NCBI GenBank assembly: GCA_951804985.1
Contig: OX638131.1
Coordinates: 36,983,544-37,047,543, forward strand
Length of the DNA: 64,000 bases
Reading direction: 5' to 3'
Source: Dryomyza anilis
Lineage: Eukaryota; Arthropoda; Insecta; Diptera; Dryomyzidae
Each line of letters begins with the position of its first letter. The stretch's first letter is position 1. Below the pieces are notes generated by a model. That model searched no databases. It was not told where the DNA came from and was given only the letters and a program-made list of their open reading frames with translations. Shown here piece after piece: positions 10,114-20,138 of the stretch. The position numbers and the translations under genes are program-made.

Positions 10114-10279
10114 TAAAGCTCGAATCACACGATTGAATAAACAGTCAACTTTCAACGTGTCAACGTGTGATTGCCCAATTTTTGTATGGAAAATTAGGCA
10201 ATCACACGATTGATATATAAATTGTACTGAAAATTGATTTAAAAGTTGACTGTTTATTCAATCGTGTGATTCCAGCTTA
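10114..10279. mobile_element. Small palindromic MITE with nested hairpins
   Basis: The outer arms of about 38 bp are inverted repeats: left 'GAATCACACGATTGAATAAA' with CAGTCAACTTT (10121-10151), right AAAGTTGACTG followed by 'TTTATTCAATCGTGTGATTC' (10241-10272). The extreme ends TAAAGCT and AGCTTA also pair. Inside is a second inverted repeat, GTGTGATTGCC ... GGCAATCACAC (10160-10207). The element is non-coding and could fold almost completely on itself. No second copy was found in this window. Confidence 0.65.
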
Positions 10280-10977
10280 AGTTCAAAATGGATTGTAAGT
10301 TTTTAAAATGGTTCATTTATGCTTAGAACATTTTTGGCTATAATTTGGGATCGACCGATCCGCATCAAAATTTGACATGTTATAAAGAATTAAAAAATGG
10401 AAAAACATTAAAAACAGTCTTAGTCGAATAAGCATGTTATGGATTGGAATGATTGGTATATCAATCATTTGTATATTCCAGAGTCCACAGATAAAGGTTA
10501 ACCTTTTCGCAAGTTCCTGAATAACTCTCACTAAATAACATTTATTAATTAAATCAGTGAAAAACCAAAAATTAAAGAAAACAAAAAAAAAAAGTTTTAG
10601 TCCGAGAGAAACCTTTATTTTGAAAATTCTTGGTTTCGGTTGAACAGCGACAGATATAAAGGTTAAAAAAATATATCTCTCAATATTCATTCTTGAGAAG
10701 CTGAGAAGCGTTGATGCACAATTCTCTTTTCAGATGACTCCCAATATTTTTCGAGCACATACTGATGGTAACTTTGATTAAAAATTTTGGATATGTATGG
10801 AAATAAAACCCTAAAAGCAAAAATTTTATCAAAAAAAAAAATAGTTCAAAATATTTTAAGAAATTTCGAAAAAAAATTGAGAAAAAATGTATATGACAAA
10901 AACAACGTAATTGTCGTAATCACAATTTTCAAAAATAAATATACTACAAAAACTACAATGTTCGAAAAGTGCTGAAT
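10280..10977. other. AT-rich, no recognised feature
   Basis: Two short open frames on the minus strand occur because the region is AT-rich; neither has recognisable character. No repeat family was identified. Confidence 0.45.
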
Positions 10978-11310
10978 AAATAAAAGGTTTTTCAACAGGG
11001 ACGCTACAAAAGTAGAGCGACGGAGACAGCAAACGGCGCCATATTTCTTGCCGCTCTTTTGACATTTCTCTTCAGTAAGGTTTGCCATTTCATGATGGAA
11101 AGATAAACGAATTCAAATTTCGGTAGTAAATTTTAATAATTTCAACTCGTTGTTGGAAATGGCAAACCTTTCTGAAGAGAAATGTCAAAAGAGCGGCAAG
11201 AAATATGGCGTCGTTTGCTGTCCCTGTCGCTCTACTTTTGTAGCGTCCCTGTTGAAAATCCCTTGAAAAAAAACTTTTGTAGCGCTCTTATTGAAAAACC
11301 ATTTATGTTG
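10978..11310. mobile_element. Long-TIR MITE, copy 1
   Basis: Near-perfect inverted arms of about 110 bp: GGTTTTTCAACAGGGACGCT at the left (10985) with its complement near 11245-11265, continuing through the CTACAAAAGTAGAGCGAC and 'TTGCCGCTCTTTTGACATTT' blocks. Beyond the right arm a further 'CTTTTGTAGCGCTCTTATTG' and AAAAACC repeats the terminal motif in inverted form, giving outer ends of the shape AGGTTTTTCAA ... TTGAAAAACC. The copy at 63119-63455 is almost identical, including the extra terminal block. The arms enclose a ~70-bp unique loop. It is non-coding and presumably mobilised in trans by a DNA transposase; the superfamily is not resolved. Confidence 0.8.
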
Positions 11311-11798
11311 TTAAAAAATTTGTGAGCGGAAAAAACATGTCGAAATCACCATTTTCAAAAAAAAAAAAAAAAATCGATAAAAACAAAAATATTCGAAAAT
11401 TTTCGAAAAAAAATTTAGTTCAATTTTTTTTTTTTGCGACAAAAATAACGCAATAGTCGAAATCATCATTTTCACAAAAAAAATTATAAAATTTTAAATG
11501 CGATTCAACTAATACATTGGACGCACTTGGGTCCTTCTGTTATCTCACTGGAACATATTTAATTGTTGGTTTTTAGTTGTGAAATAAATTTAATTCTGCC
11601 GAATGTCCATATTTTTCTGTTTTGCTATCATTTTCTATGAATTCTCTTTAAATGAGACCAATTAAATTTTCGATCAAATAAGAACCATTAACCAAAGAAC
11701 TTTAAAATAAAGGTTTGATATAACTTTTAACCAAAGACCTTTATTGTTTAAAATAAAAAAGTATCTCTCAATCAAATAACTTTAATTGGTTTAATGAG
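11311..11798. other. AT-rich, homopolymer-rich, nothing recognised
   Basis: Contains A and T homopolymers near 11357-11375 and 11427-11436 and repeated TTTAACCAAAGACCTTTA-like words around 11690-11750. No gene or known element is recognised. Confidence 0.45.
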
Positions 11799-13320
11799 AC
11801 TTGCAGGATTGCAGTCAGGTCGAAAGAGGAAGCCTTTCAGAATTGGCGTTCTAACAAGAATACTGACACAGAAAGACTTCGCATACAGGCTAGGAATCGC
11901 TGTAATGCCGAATGCACGAACAAAACGCGCGCAAAAAGGTCCTACTCTACCATAGAGGTAGTAAAAATTTCTGGTTATTCGTAAAAAGAGTGATGAATCA
12001 GACGACATCGTCTACTCCAACTCTTATTATGAATGGCCAGACCTTCACTGAACCGGTTGATAAAGCTAATCTCTTGGCAGAATCATTTGCAAATAATTCA
12101 ACGCTCCCAGATAGTAATCAACCACTGCCCGTCGTCGATTTTGTTTCTTCTGCAATGGCGGAAATTCATTTTCGAACTCGGGCAGTTAAAAAGGTTTTAG
12201 CAAACCTCAGCAGTAACAAGGCCTCTGGGCCAGATGGCATATCTGCCCATGTGTTGAAGAAGTGCGCGTCAACGCTGGCTTGTCCTTTGCGTAACCTTTT
12301 CAACATCTCCTACACGACAGGAGTTTTTCCATCTTGTTGGAAGGTTGCCAATGATCAGCCAGTCCCGAAAAAGAGCGAGGCTACGAACCCTGCCAACTAC
12401 CAACCCATTTCAATATGCTCTGCACTCTCCAAGGTAATGGAGAGCGTAATTAACTTCCACCTTACACTATCTTGAGCACAACGAATTGCTCAGTGACCGA
12501 CAATACGGTTTCCGTAGGACCAGATCCACAGGTGACTTGATGGCGGTCCTCTCCGAAAAGTGGAATAATTGTATTCACCTTTTCGGGGAGAGTAATGCTG
12601 TTGCTCTCGATATTTCCAAGGCTTTTGATCGAGTGTGGCATAAAGCCCTCGTTTCAAAACTAATTGCATTTGGTGTCGGTGAATCTTTTACTCGATGGAT
12701 ATCGAGTTTTCTCCAGGGTCGTTCAATACGAGTTGCGATGGATGGTGTTCTTTCGGAACAACATTTCATCAATTCTGGAGTTCCGCAGGGTTCCGTCCTA
12801 TCCCCGTCCCTATTTCTGGTATTTATCAATGACCTTCTGTCATTGACCCAGAACCCAATTCATTCCTTTGCAGATGACAGTAACATTTGTCATTCATACA
12901 CGTTCAACAAGCGCCCAAACTCTTTGGACATTGAGAGTAAAAGACGCACTATGAATGACACGCTATACCACCTATATTCGGCCTAAGATGGAATACAATT
13001 CGCACATATGGGCAGGAGCTTCAAAATCCTCCTTGGAGTTCCTCGACCGAATTCAACAACGAATTCAACAACGGCACCGAAGGACCGTTGGGTGTGTAAG
13101 CCTGTTTTATAGGTATTACAACGGTAAGTGTTCGAGTGAAACAATTGTGGAACAATCTCCCTGCGTCCGTTTTTCCCGACATTTTTGATATTGGCAAGTT
13201 CAAAACAAACATTCACCGACACTACTCCATCTTTCCCCCTCCATTTAACGTATCATCACTTCTTACGATCAACACTGTGCATTGCATGAATAGTGGGCAT
13301 CCCCTGAGCTTTGGTTAATT
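11799..13320 (+). pseudogene. LINE-J copy 2: non-LTR reverse transcriptase, best preserved copy
   Basis: The 11912-12475 frame carries the RT N-terminal part: 'NLSSNKASGPDGISAHVLKK' and 'SALSKVMESVINFHL'. One frameshift near 12465 leads into 12486-12986, which keeps 'YGFRRTRSTGDLMA', motif A 'AVALDISKAFDRVWH' with its catalytic Asp near 12609, motif B 'SGVPQGSVLSPSLF' and motif C FADD (12867-12878). After 'ESKRRTMN' an internal deletion fuses RT to the C-terminal 'YTTYIRPKMEYNSHIW' (12960-13010), and a second deletion after 13136 removes more before 'LWNNLPASVFPDIFDIGKF'. It ends near 13320, before an A-rich run. The upstream endonuclease is missing (5' truncation). Copies 1 (2640) and 3 (58160) are the same family. 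Non-LTR RT of jockey/CR1 type is inferred from motif wording. Confidence 0.9.
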
Positions 13321-13415
13321 TGTCAAAAAAAAAATTTAATAGTTACTTTTGGTATCTGGTATTTTCTCATGCATTTCAAATTTAGAAAATATTTATTTAT
13401 ATTTTTATTATATAT

Positions 13416-13892
13416 TTTTACGAAAATTCAGTCTACGGAAAACTGTTCTACGAGTTCGTATCTCTGGATTGTGTACAAAATAAAAACACTCTTATGGTTG
13501 GTTTAAATTATAACAATTAACTTTATTAATTCACTTTAATAAACAAATTTACTAATAACAAATTCTAACAACTGCTTTAAATTGACATTTATCACACGAG
13601 ATGCACTCGACCACATTACAATCACTACTGAAGTGAAGTACCTCAGATGCGGCACCCTTATATACTGCATGCATCAGTTCGACACGTTTCGACAAGCTTC
13701 GACTTGTTTCGAGAACCTTCTACTGAATGACGCATGCTATTGACATCTCATTCGCACTCATGTGTTTTAATGTGTAGATCTTCCCTCTCTTTCTCGCACA
13801 TTGCTTAGTACGCTGAATGATATTCCCTCTCTTTCTAACACATTGCTTGTTGATTGCTTGCACAGTGGGGCAAATTACCTCTTTTCGTAACA
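13416..13892 (-). mobile_element. Solo LTR, copy 2, same family as 3405-3950
   Basis: 477 bp. The left end is TTTTACGAAA (the G of TGTTAC is mutated) and the right end is TTTCGTAACA. ATAT flanks both sides (13412-13415 and 13893-13896), again a 4-bp target duplication. On the minus strand it carries the same order of GAGA-type motifs, heat-shock half-sites, TATATAAGGG and polyadenylation signal. Relative to copy 1 it lacks about 10 bp in the half-site array and about 40 bp near the U3 start. It lies in the AT-rich sequence just downstream of LINE-J copy 2, as copy 1 lies just downstream of LINE-J copy 1, but the immediate flanks are not similar. Confidence 0.8.
13626..13725 (-). promoter_or_regulatory. 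Heat-shock-type promoter in LTR copy 2
   Basis: TTC half-sites begin at 13678, 13688, 13698, 13708 and 13718, again exactly 10 bp apart. GAA at 13713 completes the three-unit element TTCGAGAACCTTC (13708-13720). On the minus strand TATATAAGGG (around 13663-13655) follows, with TCAGTA near 13630 in the initiator position. One 10-bp half-site block present in copy 1 is deleted. Confidence 0.6.
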
Positions 13893-14270
13893 ATATGTAT
13901 AACTTTTTTTAGAGGGAAAAGAAAATCATTGTTCACTTTAATGTTCAATTAGGATATACGTCATGGGATATTTTTTTGTCAAATTGGATCCTTTGGAGCA
14001 TTTCGAATACCCAACTACAAAAAAGTCCAAAGACGTAGTTGAGTTCTGGGCACTTTTAAAAAAAAAATCTCATTCTATGAAATCGAGGCTCGAACATATA
14101 GGTCACATCATAAAAAAAATTAAAAATGGAGCTAATTGAAAACATCAAAAAAAAATTAAAATCCTTATTTAGGTGAAAATTTGATAGAAGCAGCAACCGC
14201 AATGAACTGATATCAGATTCGAAATCGGCACTGTTTTGATTTTAGAAAAAATTCTTTGTTTCTAAAGTCC
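13893..14270. other. No recognised feature
   Basis: AT-rich spacer; nothing recognised. Confidence 0.5.
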
Positions 14271-14425
14271 AATTTCATCAGAATTTTCAAAAATGTAAAC
14301 ATCGATTTCATAGATAACCAAAAACATTTTTAACAGCTAATTGAACAGATTTAAATTAGCTGTTAAAAATGTTTTTGAATATCTATGAAATCGATGTTTA
14401 CATTTTTGAAAATTCTGATGAAATT
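14271..14425. repeat. Nearly perfect inverted repeat, ~72-bp arms
   Basis: The left arm (14271-14341) starts AATTTCATCAGAATTTTC and ends AACAGCTAATT. The right arm (14354-14425) is its reverse complement with only a few mismatches (AACC versus ATTC near the middle). The loop is about 12-13 nt. The arm sequence does not occur elsewhere in the window, so this is either a young local inverted duplication or a small hairpin element. Confidence 0.85.
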
Positions 14426-15160
14426 CACGTTCGGAACTTCGAGTATCAAAAATGATGAAAAAATTAAAAACTTTAAAAAAATATCTGGAAATTCGAATCG
14501 TTCATCACCTTTTATTTCGCAATAATTAATAATTAATATCGTCAAATATAAAATTATTTTTAGCCAAAAATCATAGTGAAAATTTTCATACAATACATCC
14601 GAAATTATTCAGTGATTTATTACGAAATAACTGTAAACTTTAGGAACAAAATGCATATACACAAAAATAAAGTAAATTATCTCAGTTATATTTCTAAATT
14701 AGTTAAAAAAATAATTTGTACGCAAAAAGTATTTTTATAAAAAGAAGCATATTTTTGTTGCGTCCGGAATGTGCCGTCGGGAATTTTTCCGTGATTTATT
14801 ATGAAAAAACTAAAAACTTTGGAAACAATATGTAATTATAGCAAGACAGCACATGACTTCAGTTTTTTTCTAAAATAATTAAAAAAATATTTTGTTCGCA
14901 AAATTCGCTGACTTTTTGGAATTTCTATATGAACCTCGACATTTACTTCCGATTTTCCGACAACTATTTAATTTATATCTTTTGATCTACCGTATAGAAT
15001 TCTCTAATTTTTGGCAGATATTTAGTCCTATTTAAGTACTACTTGAATAAAATATAATCAGGTAAATTCCTAAACTTACCTTTGAGATATTAAAATTTTA
15101 AGCGTGCGGTACCACAGGAAATGCCCATATTTTACTATTAAATGTAGATCCAAGTAAAAT
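14426..15160. other. AT-rich, no recognised feature
   Basis: Two loosely similar blocks (TTCAGTGATTTATTACGAAATAA near 14608 and TTCCGTGATTTATTATGAAAAAA near 14787) hint at an old ~180-bp duplication. Nothing else was recognised. Confidence 0.4.
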
Positions 15161-16250
15161 CAGAATTTGTGTACATTTGTTAGCATACTTGGCCACTGTA
15201 CACCGCATATTAAGTTAAAACTGCATGGTAAACAAAATGCTCATCACTCGCACATCGGAGTTAACAACGTCTTTTTGGTGAATAAAATACAAACACATGC
15301 TGCTGATGTGGCCGATGTGGCCGATGTTGCTGTTGTTGTTGCTGTAGTATTAGTTGTTGTGGCTTCGCCTCAGGACAATCGCTCATATCCTCAAGGACGA
15401 CACAATATACCCAGCGACCACCCCCCCTCCGCCGAACAAAGCGCACAAAACAAAACGAAAAACCGCGGGTCCACTTGCCAGAGCGAGCGTCTCATTGCCA
15501 CAGCAGCTCATACAAATTGTTTGAACAGCACCGCCGTAGCCATCGGCCTGTTAAGGACATGAAGGACACCATCGTCAGCAACATTGGCGCGACGACAGCG
15601 GTGATGGTGACGGTGACGTTGGCGGCAGCAAAGCCGTCGTCGTAGTCGTCGTCATCATCATTTGCTATGAAAATCCTTTGCGCAAAGCGCGCGCTTCTCA
15701 GTGCACCGAATGGGTTAAAAGTTGTAGTTGTTTTTGTTGTACTTGTAGCCTTTTGTTCCTGGAGCCAACGTAATACGTACAACTGATGCTGTTTCTGTTG
15801 TAGTTGTAGATGACGTTGTTGTCATCGTCGTAGTTGTTGCTTTACAATGACTGAAAGTGGGGGAACCACCACACCACTCCTGGCTGCTTCGCTGCAACTG
15901 TTTGTTTTTGCTAACAAATCGTGAAAATGTGAAAACTTTACCCAAAAAGCACAATGCGTTTCATTGTGTTGTTGTTGTTGTTGTTGCCAGTTACTCGTGA
16001 CATTTGTCGCAAGGAAGGCGCCAAAGAACATGGCGAACACAAGCCGGAGCACCGCCGGCGGGTCAAAGGTCGCCAACGCTGAGTGTTCGCATAGATTTTC
16101 GAGTTGCGATTGCAACAATTCGTGGCTCACCACGCGACTTTTAATCGCAGTTAATGGAAGTGCAGCAAAAGACACTTCGCCGGAGGTGGCTAAAATAGAT
16201 GCGCATTTGCTTGGACTTACTGTGGTTAAAACACACAAATGATACGAAAA
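15161..16250. other. Unique GC-richer stretch with triplet repeats
   Basis: Higher GC than its surroundings, with GTT/TTG and GAC/GTC triplet runs (15320-15345, 15640-15660, 15965-15987). It belongs to none of the repeat families in the window. Frames on both strands stay open for 80-138 codons, but the longest start at TTG codons and include triplet-run homopolymers (Gln or Cys), and none is recognisable. This could be host exon or UTR or regulatory DNA of a neighbouring gene; coding status is unsupported. Confidence 0.3.
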
Positions 16251-16499
16251 GAAATTTAATTAATATAATTTCTTGCTGAACACTAATTTTTCTTCAATGC
16301 TGGTTGAACTCTATTTGCAGTTTAAACTTAGTTTCAAATTAAAATCGAAATTTTCGAATTTGTCTATACCAGGTTTAACCGTACAATCTTGAAGCATTAT
16401 TTTCAACTTTTTTTTAGAGAAAATTTGGACTCTACTGTTTCGGGAAATCGTCTTTTAAGTACTCATATATAGAGTAAAACTAAACTAAAATGTTCAAGA

Positions 16500-17078
16500 A
16501 AAATGGTTTACAATGCGATTAAATTAGCAAACAATAACAGTATTTAAGTACTTAACTGAAAAGAAAAAACGAGCTCCAAAGAGCCGCAAAACTACTGTTT
16601 CGATAGATAGATCTGTAGTTCGAAAGTGCAAAAAAGATCCGTTTAAGTCTTCACGTCAGATAATGACGGAAATAAATGAAGAATTTGACTTAGAAATATT
16701 TGACAGGTTGGTAAGAAGAAGGTTGAACGATGCGAAGCTCTTTGGATGGATAAGTAGAAAAAAGCCGCTTCTGTCAAAAAAAAAAATATTAATAAACGTA
16801 TACATTTTGCAAAATTGAATAAGACTAAATATCTCTCATTTTGGAAAAAAAAGTGCTTTGGAGTGATGAAACGAAGGTAAACGAAGTAAAAGAATTGGTC
16901 CAGATGGTAGAACAATTGTACATCGACCAAAAGGCCAAGCTCTCAATCCTAAATACACACAGAAGACACTAAAGCACGGCGGCGGCAATATCATGGTTTG
17001 AGGTGCATTTTCGTGGCATGGTGTAGGTCCTCTCATAAAAATCGATGGAAAAAGGATAGATTTGGTTACTAAACATAC
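16500..17078 (+). pseudogene. Tc1-family transposase relic, 5' portion (fragment A)
   Basis: The 16561-16790 frame translates as a Tc1-type DNA-binding region: 'KKRAPKSRKTTVSIDRSVVR' then 'KKDPFKSSRQIMTEINEEF' and 'RRRLNDAKLFGWISRKKPLL', the classic second helix-turn-helix and linker. A frameshift and stop follow near 16815. From 16905 'RIGPDGRTIVHRPKGQALNP' and 'YTQKTLKHGGGNIMV' continue the catalytic domain with an in-frame TGA after IMV. Coding similarity stops at 17075 in 'CTAAACATAC', where an AT-rich insert begins. Positions 16857-17075 are duplicated in fragment B. The relic is inactive. Confidence 0.85.
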
Positions 17079-17468
17079 ACCGAAAAAATTATTGTAGTAA
17101 ATTATACTACATTTATGTCTTCGTTTTGAAAAAATGCAGCTCTACTACATTTTGATCGTTTTTTAATACATTAGTATTAATTTGTCTGGATTTTACTACA
17201 TAATGTATTAGAAATTTGTTTTCTACATTTTGCAGAATATGTAGTATGTATTTGTTTTCTGTAGTTTTTATTTTTGAAATACGTGTACTACATAATACAT
17301 AAAATGTATTATACCATTATTTTGTGTATTATAATTTAATATTAAATTATAAATTATTTACATATTATTATAAATTCATCTATAAATTATATTCTATAAA
17401 TTTACTATAAATTCCCCTGTATATAAAAATATGTATCACTTAAAGTTATTGTTTTTATAAAAATTTGG
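17079..17468. mobile_element. AT-rich insert between the two Tc1 fragments
   Basis: Starts with ACACCGAAAAAATT at the exact break in fragment A and is dense in TACTACAT / ATGTAGTA words, several of them mutually complementary (TGTAGTAAATTATACTACA at 17093). The right edge is unclear because it grades into AT-rich sequence before fragment B. It has the composition of a small non-autonomous element, but no clean terminal inverted repeat or target duplication was found. Confidence 0.4.
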
Positions 17469-17469
17469 T

Positions 17470-18049
17470 TAAAATGGAGTGATTTGGAGTGATGCAACGA
17501 AGGTAAACAGAATTGGTCCAGATGGTAGAACAATTGTACATCGACCAAAAAGCCAAGCTCTTAATCCTAAATACACACAGAAGACACTAAAGCACGGCGG
17601 CGGCAATATCATGGTTTGGGGTGCATTTTCGTGGCATGGTGTAGGTCCTCTTGTAAAAATCGATGGAAAAATGGATAGATTTGGTTATCTAAACATACTA
17701 AAGAATACCATGGAACCGTACGCTTTTGATTTTATGCCAATATCGTGGACATTTATGCACGATAATGACCACTCCGCGAAGGTGATTAATGATTGGTTTG
17801 TGAAAGAACAAATTAGTGTTTTGGACTGGCCGGCCCAGAGTCCCGACCTTAATCCTATAGAGAATTTATGGAACGATGTCAAATTGGGTAATCAAATTTT
17901 AAAAATAATGAAGGGCTGTGGAAGGGAATACAAGAAGCTTGGTATTCTATCCCCCAGGATAGATGTCAAAAGCTGATTGAAAGTATGGGACGTAGATGTC
18001 AGGCTGTAGAGGATAATATGGGCTACAGTACAAAGTATTAGGATGGTAA
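17470..18049 (+). pseudogene. Tc1-family transposase relic, catalytic domain (fragment B)
   Basis: The frame 17479-17976 gives 'WSDATKVNRIGPDGRTIVHR', 'KHGGGNIMVWGAFSWHGVG', 'FMHDNDHSAKVINDWF' and 'LDWPAQSPDLNPIENLWND', so all three DDE residues are visible: Asp of WSD, Asp of HDND and Glu of PIENLW. Tc1 enzymes usually have HDNDPKHTAK and 34 residues between the last two. Here two residues are missing, giving a spacing of 32. The rest of the C-terminus, 'SWYSIP...RCQ'-like, is readable out of frame to about 18045. The first ~215 bp duplicate fragment A. A SINE lies 37 bp downstream. Frameshifts and the motif deletion make activity unlikely. Confidence 0.9.
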
Positions 18050-18086
18050 TTTAAAAATATTTATATTATATTGGAGGCATTTATAG

Positions 18087-18390
18087 GCGCGATGACTCAG
18101 TGGTTAGTGTGTTGGACTGCGAGCCGAAAGGTCCCCGGTTCAAGTCTGGACTGGGGCTAACAACATCTTTTCATAGAAACATTTTTCTATACCGCGCTAC
18201 CTCTCGCCAGTAAATGGCAAACCTACGAAAGTAAAACAATTGCTCTCAACCCGCCGTTCGGATTCGGCAATAAACTGTACGTCCCACCACTTTGAGTACA
18301 AATATAACACGCACAGCTCAAAATGGTAAGAGAGCTCCGCCGAAGTTCTATACAGGACTGTAGCGCCAAACTATTATTATATTATTATAT
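18087..18390 (+). mobile_element. tRNA-derived SINE, copy 2
   Basis: Same unit as 7151-7440. The A-box region is GATGACTCAGTGG (one change from copy 1) and the B box GGTTCAAGTCT (about 18139) is close to the consensus. The body keeps CGCGCTACCTCTCG and CCGCCGTTCGGATTCGG, plus an additional TTTGAGTACAAATATAAC block (18293) absent from copy 1 and present in copy 3. It ends in an ATT/ATATT tail. ATTTATAG precedes the head and follows the tail, a plausible target duplication. Confidence 0.85.
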
Positions 18391-18789
18391 TTATAGAAAA
18401 TCTTTATTTATTTGCAGAATATCACGTTTGTGCTATTTGTATGTCCAACGTAATTTCGCTATTACTATCGTATAAATGTTGTTATTATTGAATATCGAAA
18501 AAAATCTGTTGAGTTTTGTTATAAATGGAATAAATAGATAATTAATTTGTCAAATAAAAATAATACTTTTGTTATACATGGTTTATTAATAAAGATATAC
18601 GTATTTTACTATAATATATAATATGTGCTATAATATGTGCTATATGGCTGTATACGAAAAAAAAATAAAAATTTTATATAAATTTTTTTTAATGTGAACT
18701 TTATAGATCCAATACCGCCCCACGTTTCATATTAAATCATACTAAAATTTCACCTTAAAAATGTTTTATATGAAAAAAAATTGGGCGAG
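18391..18789. other. AT-rich, no recognised feature
   Basis: Nothing recognised between the SINE tail and the Helitron fragment. Confidence 0.5.
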
Positions 18790-19245
18790 GTACTCCCTAT
18801 AGAAGAAACATTTTGAAGACAGTGTATGTCGACAGTTATTATAGTGATATCAATATATTTCAAACCAGGGTATAAGTACTAACTATCCCAAATGCTTTAA
18901 ACTCACAACACTGAAGTTCACCATACCGAAACTCACATTACAAAACTCACCACACTAAAACTCACCACACTAAAACTCACCACACTAAAACTCGCCACAC
19001 TAAAACTCACCACACTAAAACTCACCACACTAAAACTTACGGGAAAAAACTCTATGGGGAAGAATACTACGGAGAAGAATTCTACGGCAAACCCTTATAA
19101 TGGGGAAATTTTATACGGGGAAGTATTCTACGGGGAAGCATGCCACGATGAAGAACAGTCTGAAGAAGAATTGTCTTTGAAAAAAGTTGTTTTGACCGAG
19201 AATTATGTTCGTTTTGGTTACTGCATTAATAACACTTTCATATAT
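18790..19245 (+). mobile_element. Helitron-like fragment, copy 2
   Basis: Shares 'AGTTATTATAGTGATATC' (18833) with copy 1. About nine 15-bp CACTAAAACTCACCA units (18900-19035) follow, and then 15-bp units of the CTACGGGGAAGAATT type (19036-19150). Its downstream part ('GAAGAATTGTCTTTGAAAAA', AGTTGTTTTGAC, then TTGGTTACTGCATTAATAA) matches the 3' region of the full copy at 43175-44136, but the terminal hairpin and CTAG are missing. A palindromic FB element begins within 100 bp. Confidence 0.65.
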
Positions 19246-19491
19246 TTTCGTATATTTTAAGAAAAAAATGTTTTCTAATCATTTCAGTTTTTCGTGCAAA
19301 TATTAAGTCATTTTTCAGCCGGGAATTGTTATTTGCAGAAAAAAATGTTGGCAAAATATTTACAATTAATGATACAGATACAAACAAATCAATATTTTAT
19401 ATTGTACCGTTAAATATTTATAGCAAAAAAAACGAAAAGATTCGCCCCTTTTGGCATGACAAGATTTTCAATTTTCAAATTTCTCCATTTT

Positions 19492-20128
19492 TATACCCTA
19501 CACTAAGAGTGAAAGGGTATATTCAGTTTGGTACGCCGTTTGTAACACCCAGAAGGAAGCATCTCCGGTAAGGAAAAGTATATATATTCTTGATCAGCAT
19601 GACCTCCTGAGTCGATTTAGCGATGTCCGTCTGACCGTCTGTCTGTCCGTCTGTCTGTCTGTTGAAATCCCTACTACTTTTATGTTGCTGTATGTGCGAA
19701 AAAATTGTCGAGATCGGTCCATTGTGACCTATGATCCGACCACTTATGTTCAAATACCTCATATAAAATGTACATATAAAGATCAATTTTTATGTATACG
19801 TGCTTAGGTAAACTTTTTTGGTCAAATATATGTTGATATTATGCTCAAATACATGATAAAAATGTTTTCCGGCGAAAAGACTTGTGGTTCACAAAAAAAA
19901 AATCGAAATTCGGTACACCTACCCATTTGTCTTCAGCGATGGAAAGTTTGTAGTTATTTTCAGGATTTGTATACCTTGGTAACCTATATATCACTTTTAT
20001 TGGTAACCACACATATGTGTAGGGTATTTATAGTCGGCTTAGACCGACTATAATTTTGATAATCCTAACTATCATAATTACACCTACTTTAAAATTTCCC
20101 ATGTGATCTAACCTTCCCAACTGGTTTT
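19492..20128 (+). mobile_element. DINE-1-like (Helentron) element, family DINE-B, copy 1
   Basis: Begins with the foldable TATACCCTACACTAAGAGTG...AAGGGTA (19492). It contains the DINE-1 hallmark 'ATATATTCTTGATCAGCATG' (19580), the GTCT/GTCC microsatellite (19627-19665), and near the other end the hairpin 'TAGTCGGCTTAGACCGACTA' (20031-20050). It ends CCCATGTGATCTAACCTTCC then CAACTGGTTT. Compared with copy 2 it lacks ~45 bp after the microsatellite and ~35 bp further on. DINE-1 elements are non-autonomous rolling-circle relics typical of flies; orientation follows the hallmark motif. Confidence 0.85.
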
Positions 20129-20138
20129 TTGTTATAAT

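Noticed and set aside
15822..16238. 138-codon minus-strand frame with a poly-Gln run
   Set aside because: Opens at TTG, is built around a CAA/TTG microsatellite, and has no recognisable domain; the opposite strand is open as well.
19575..19600. TATA-like ATATATATTC motif as a promoter
   Set aside because: It is the conserved internal core of every DINE-1-like copy here, so it reflects the repeat rather than a local promoter.
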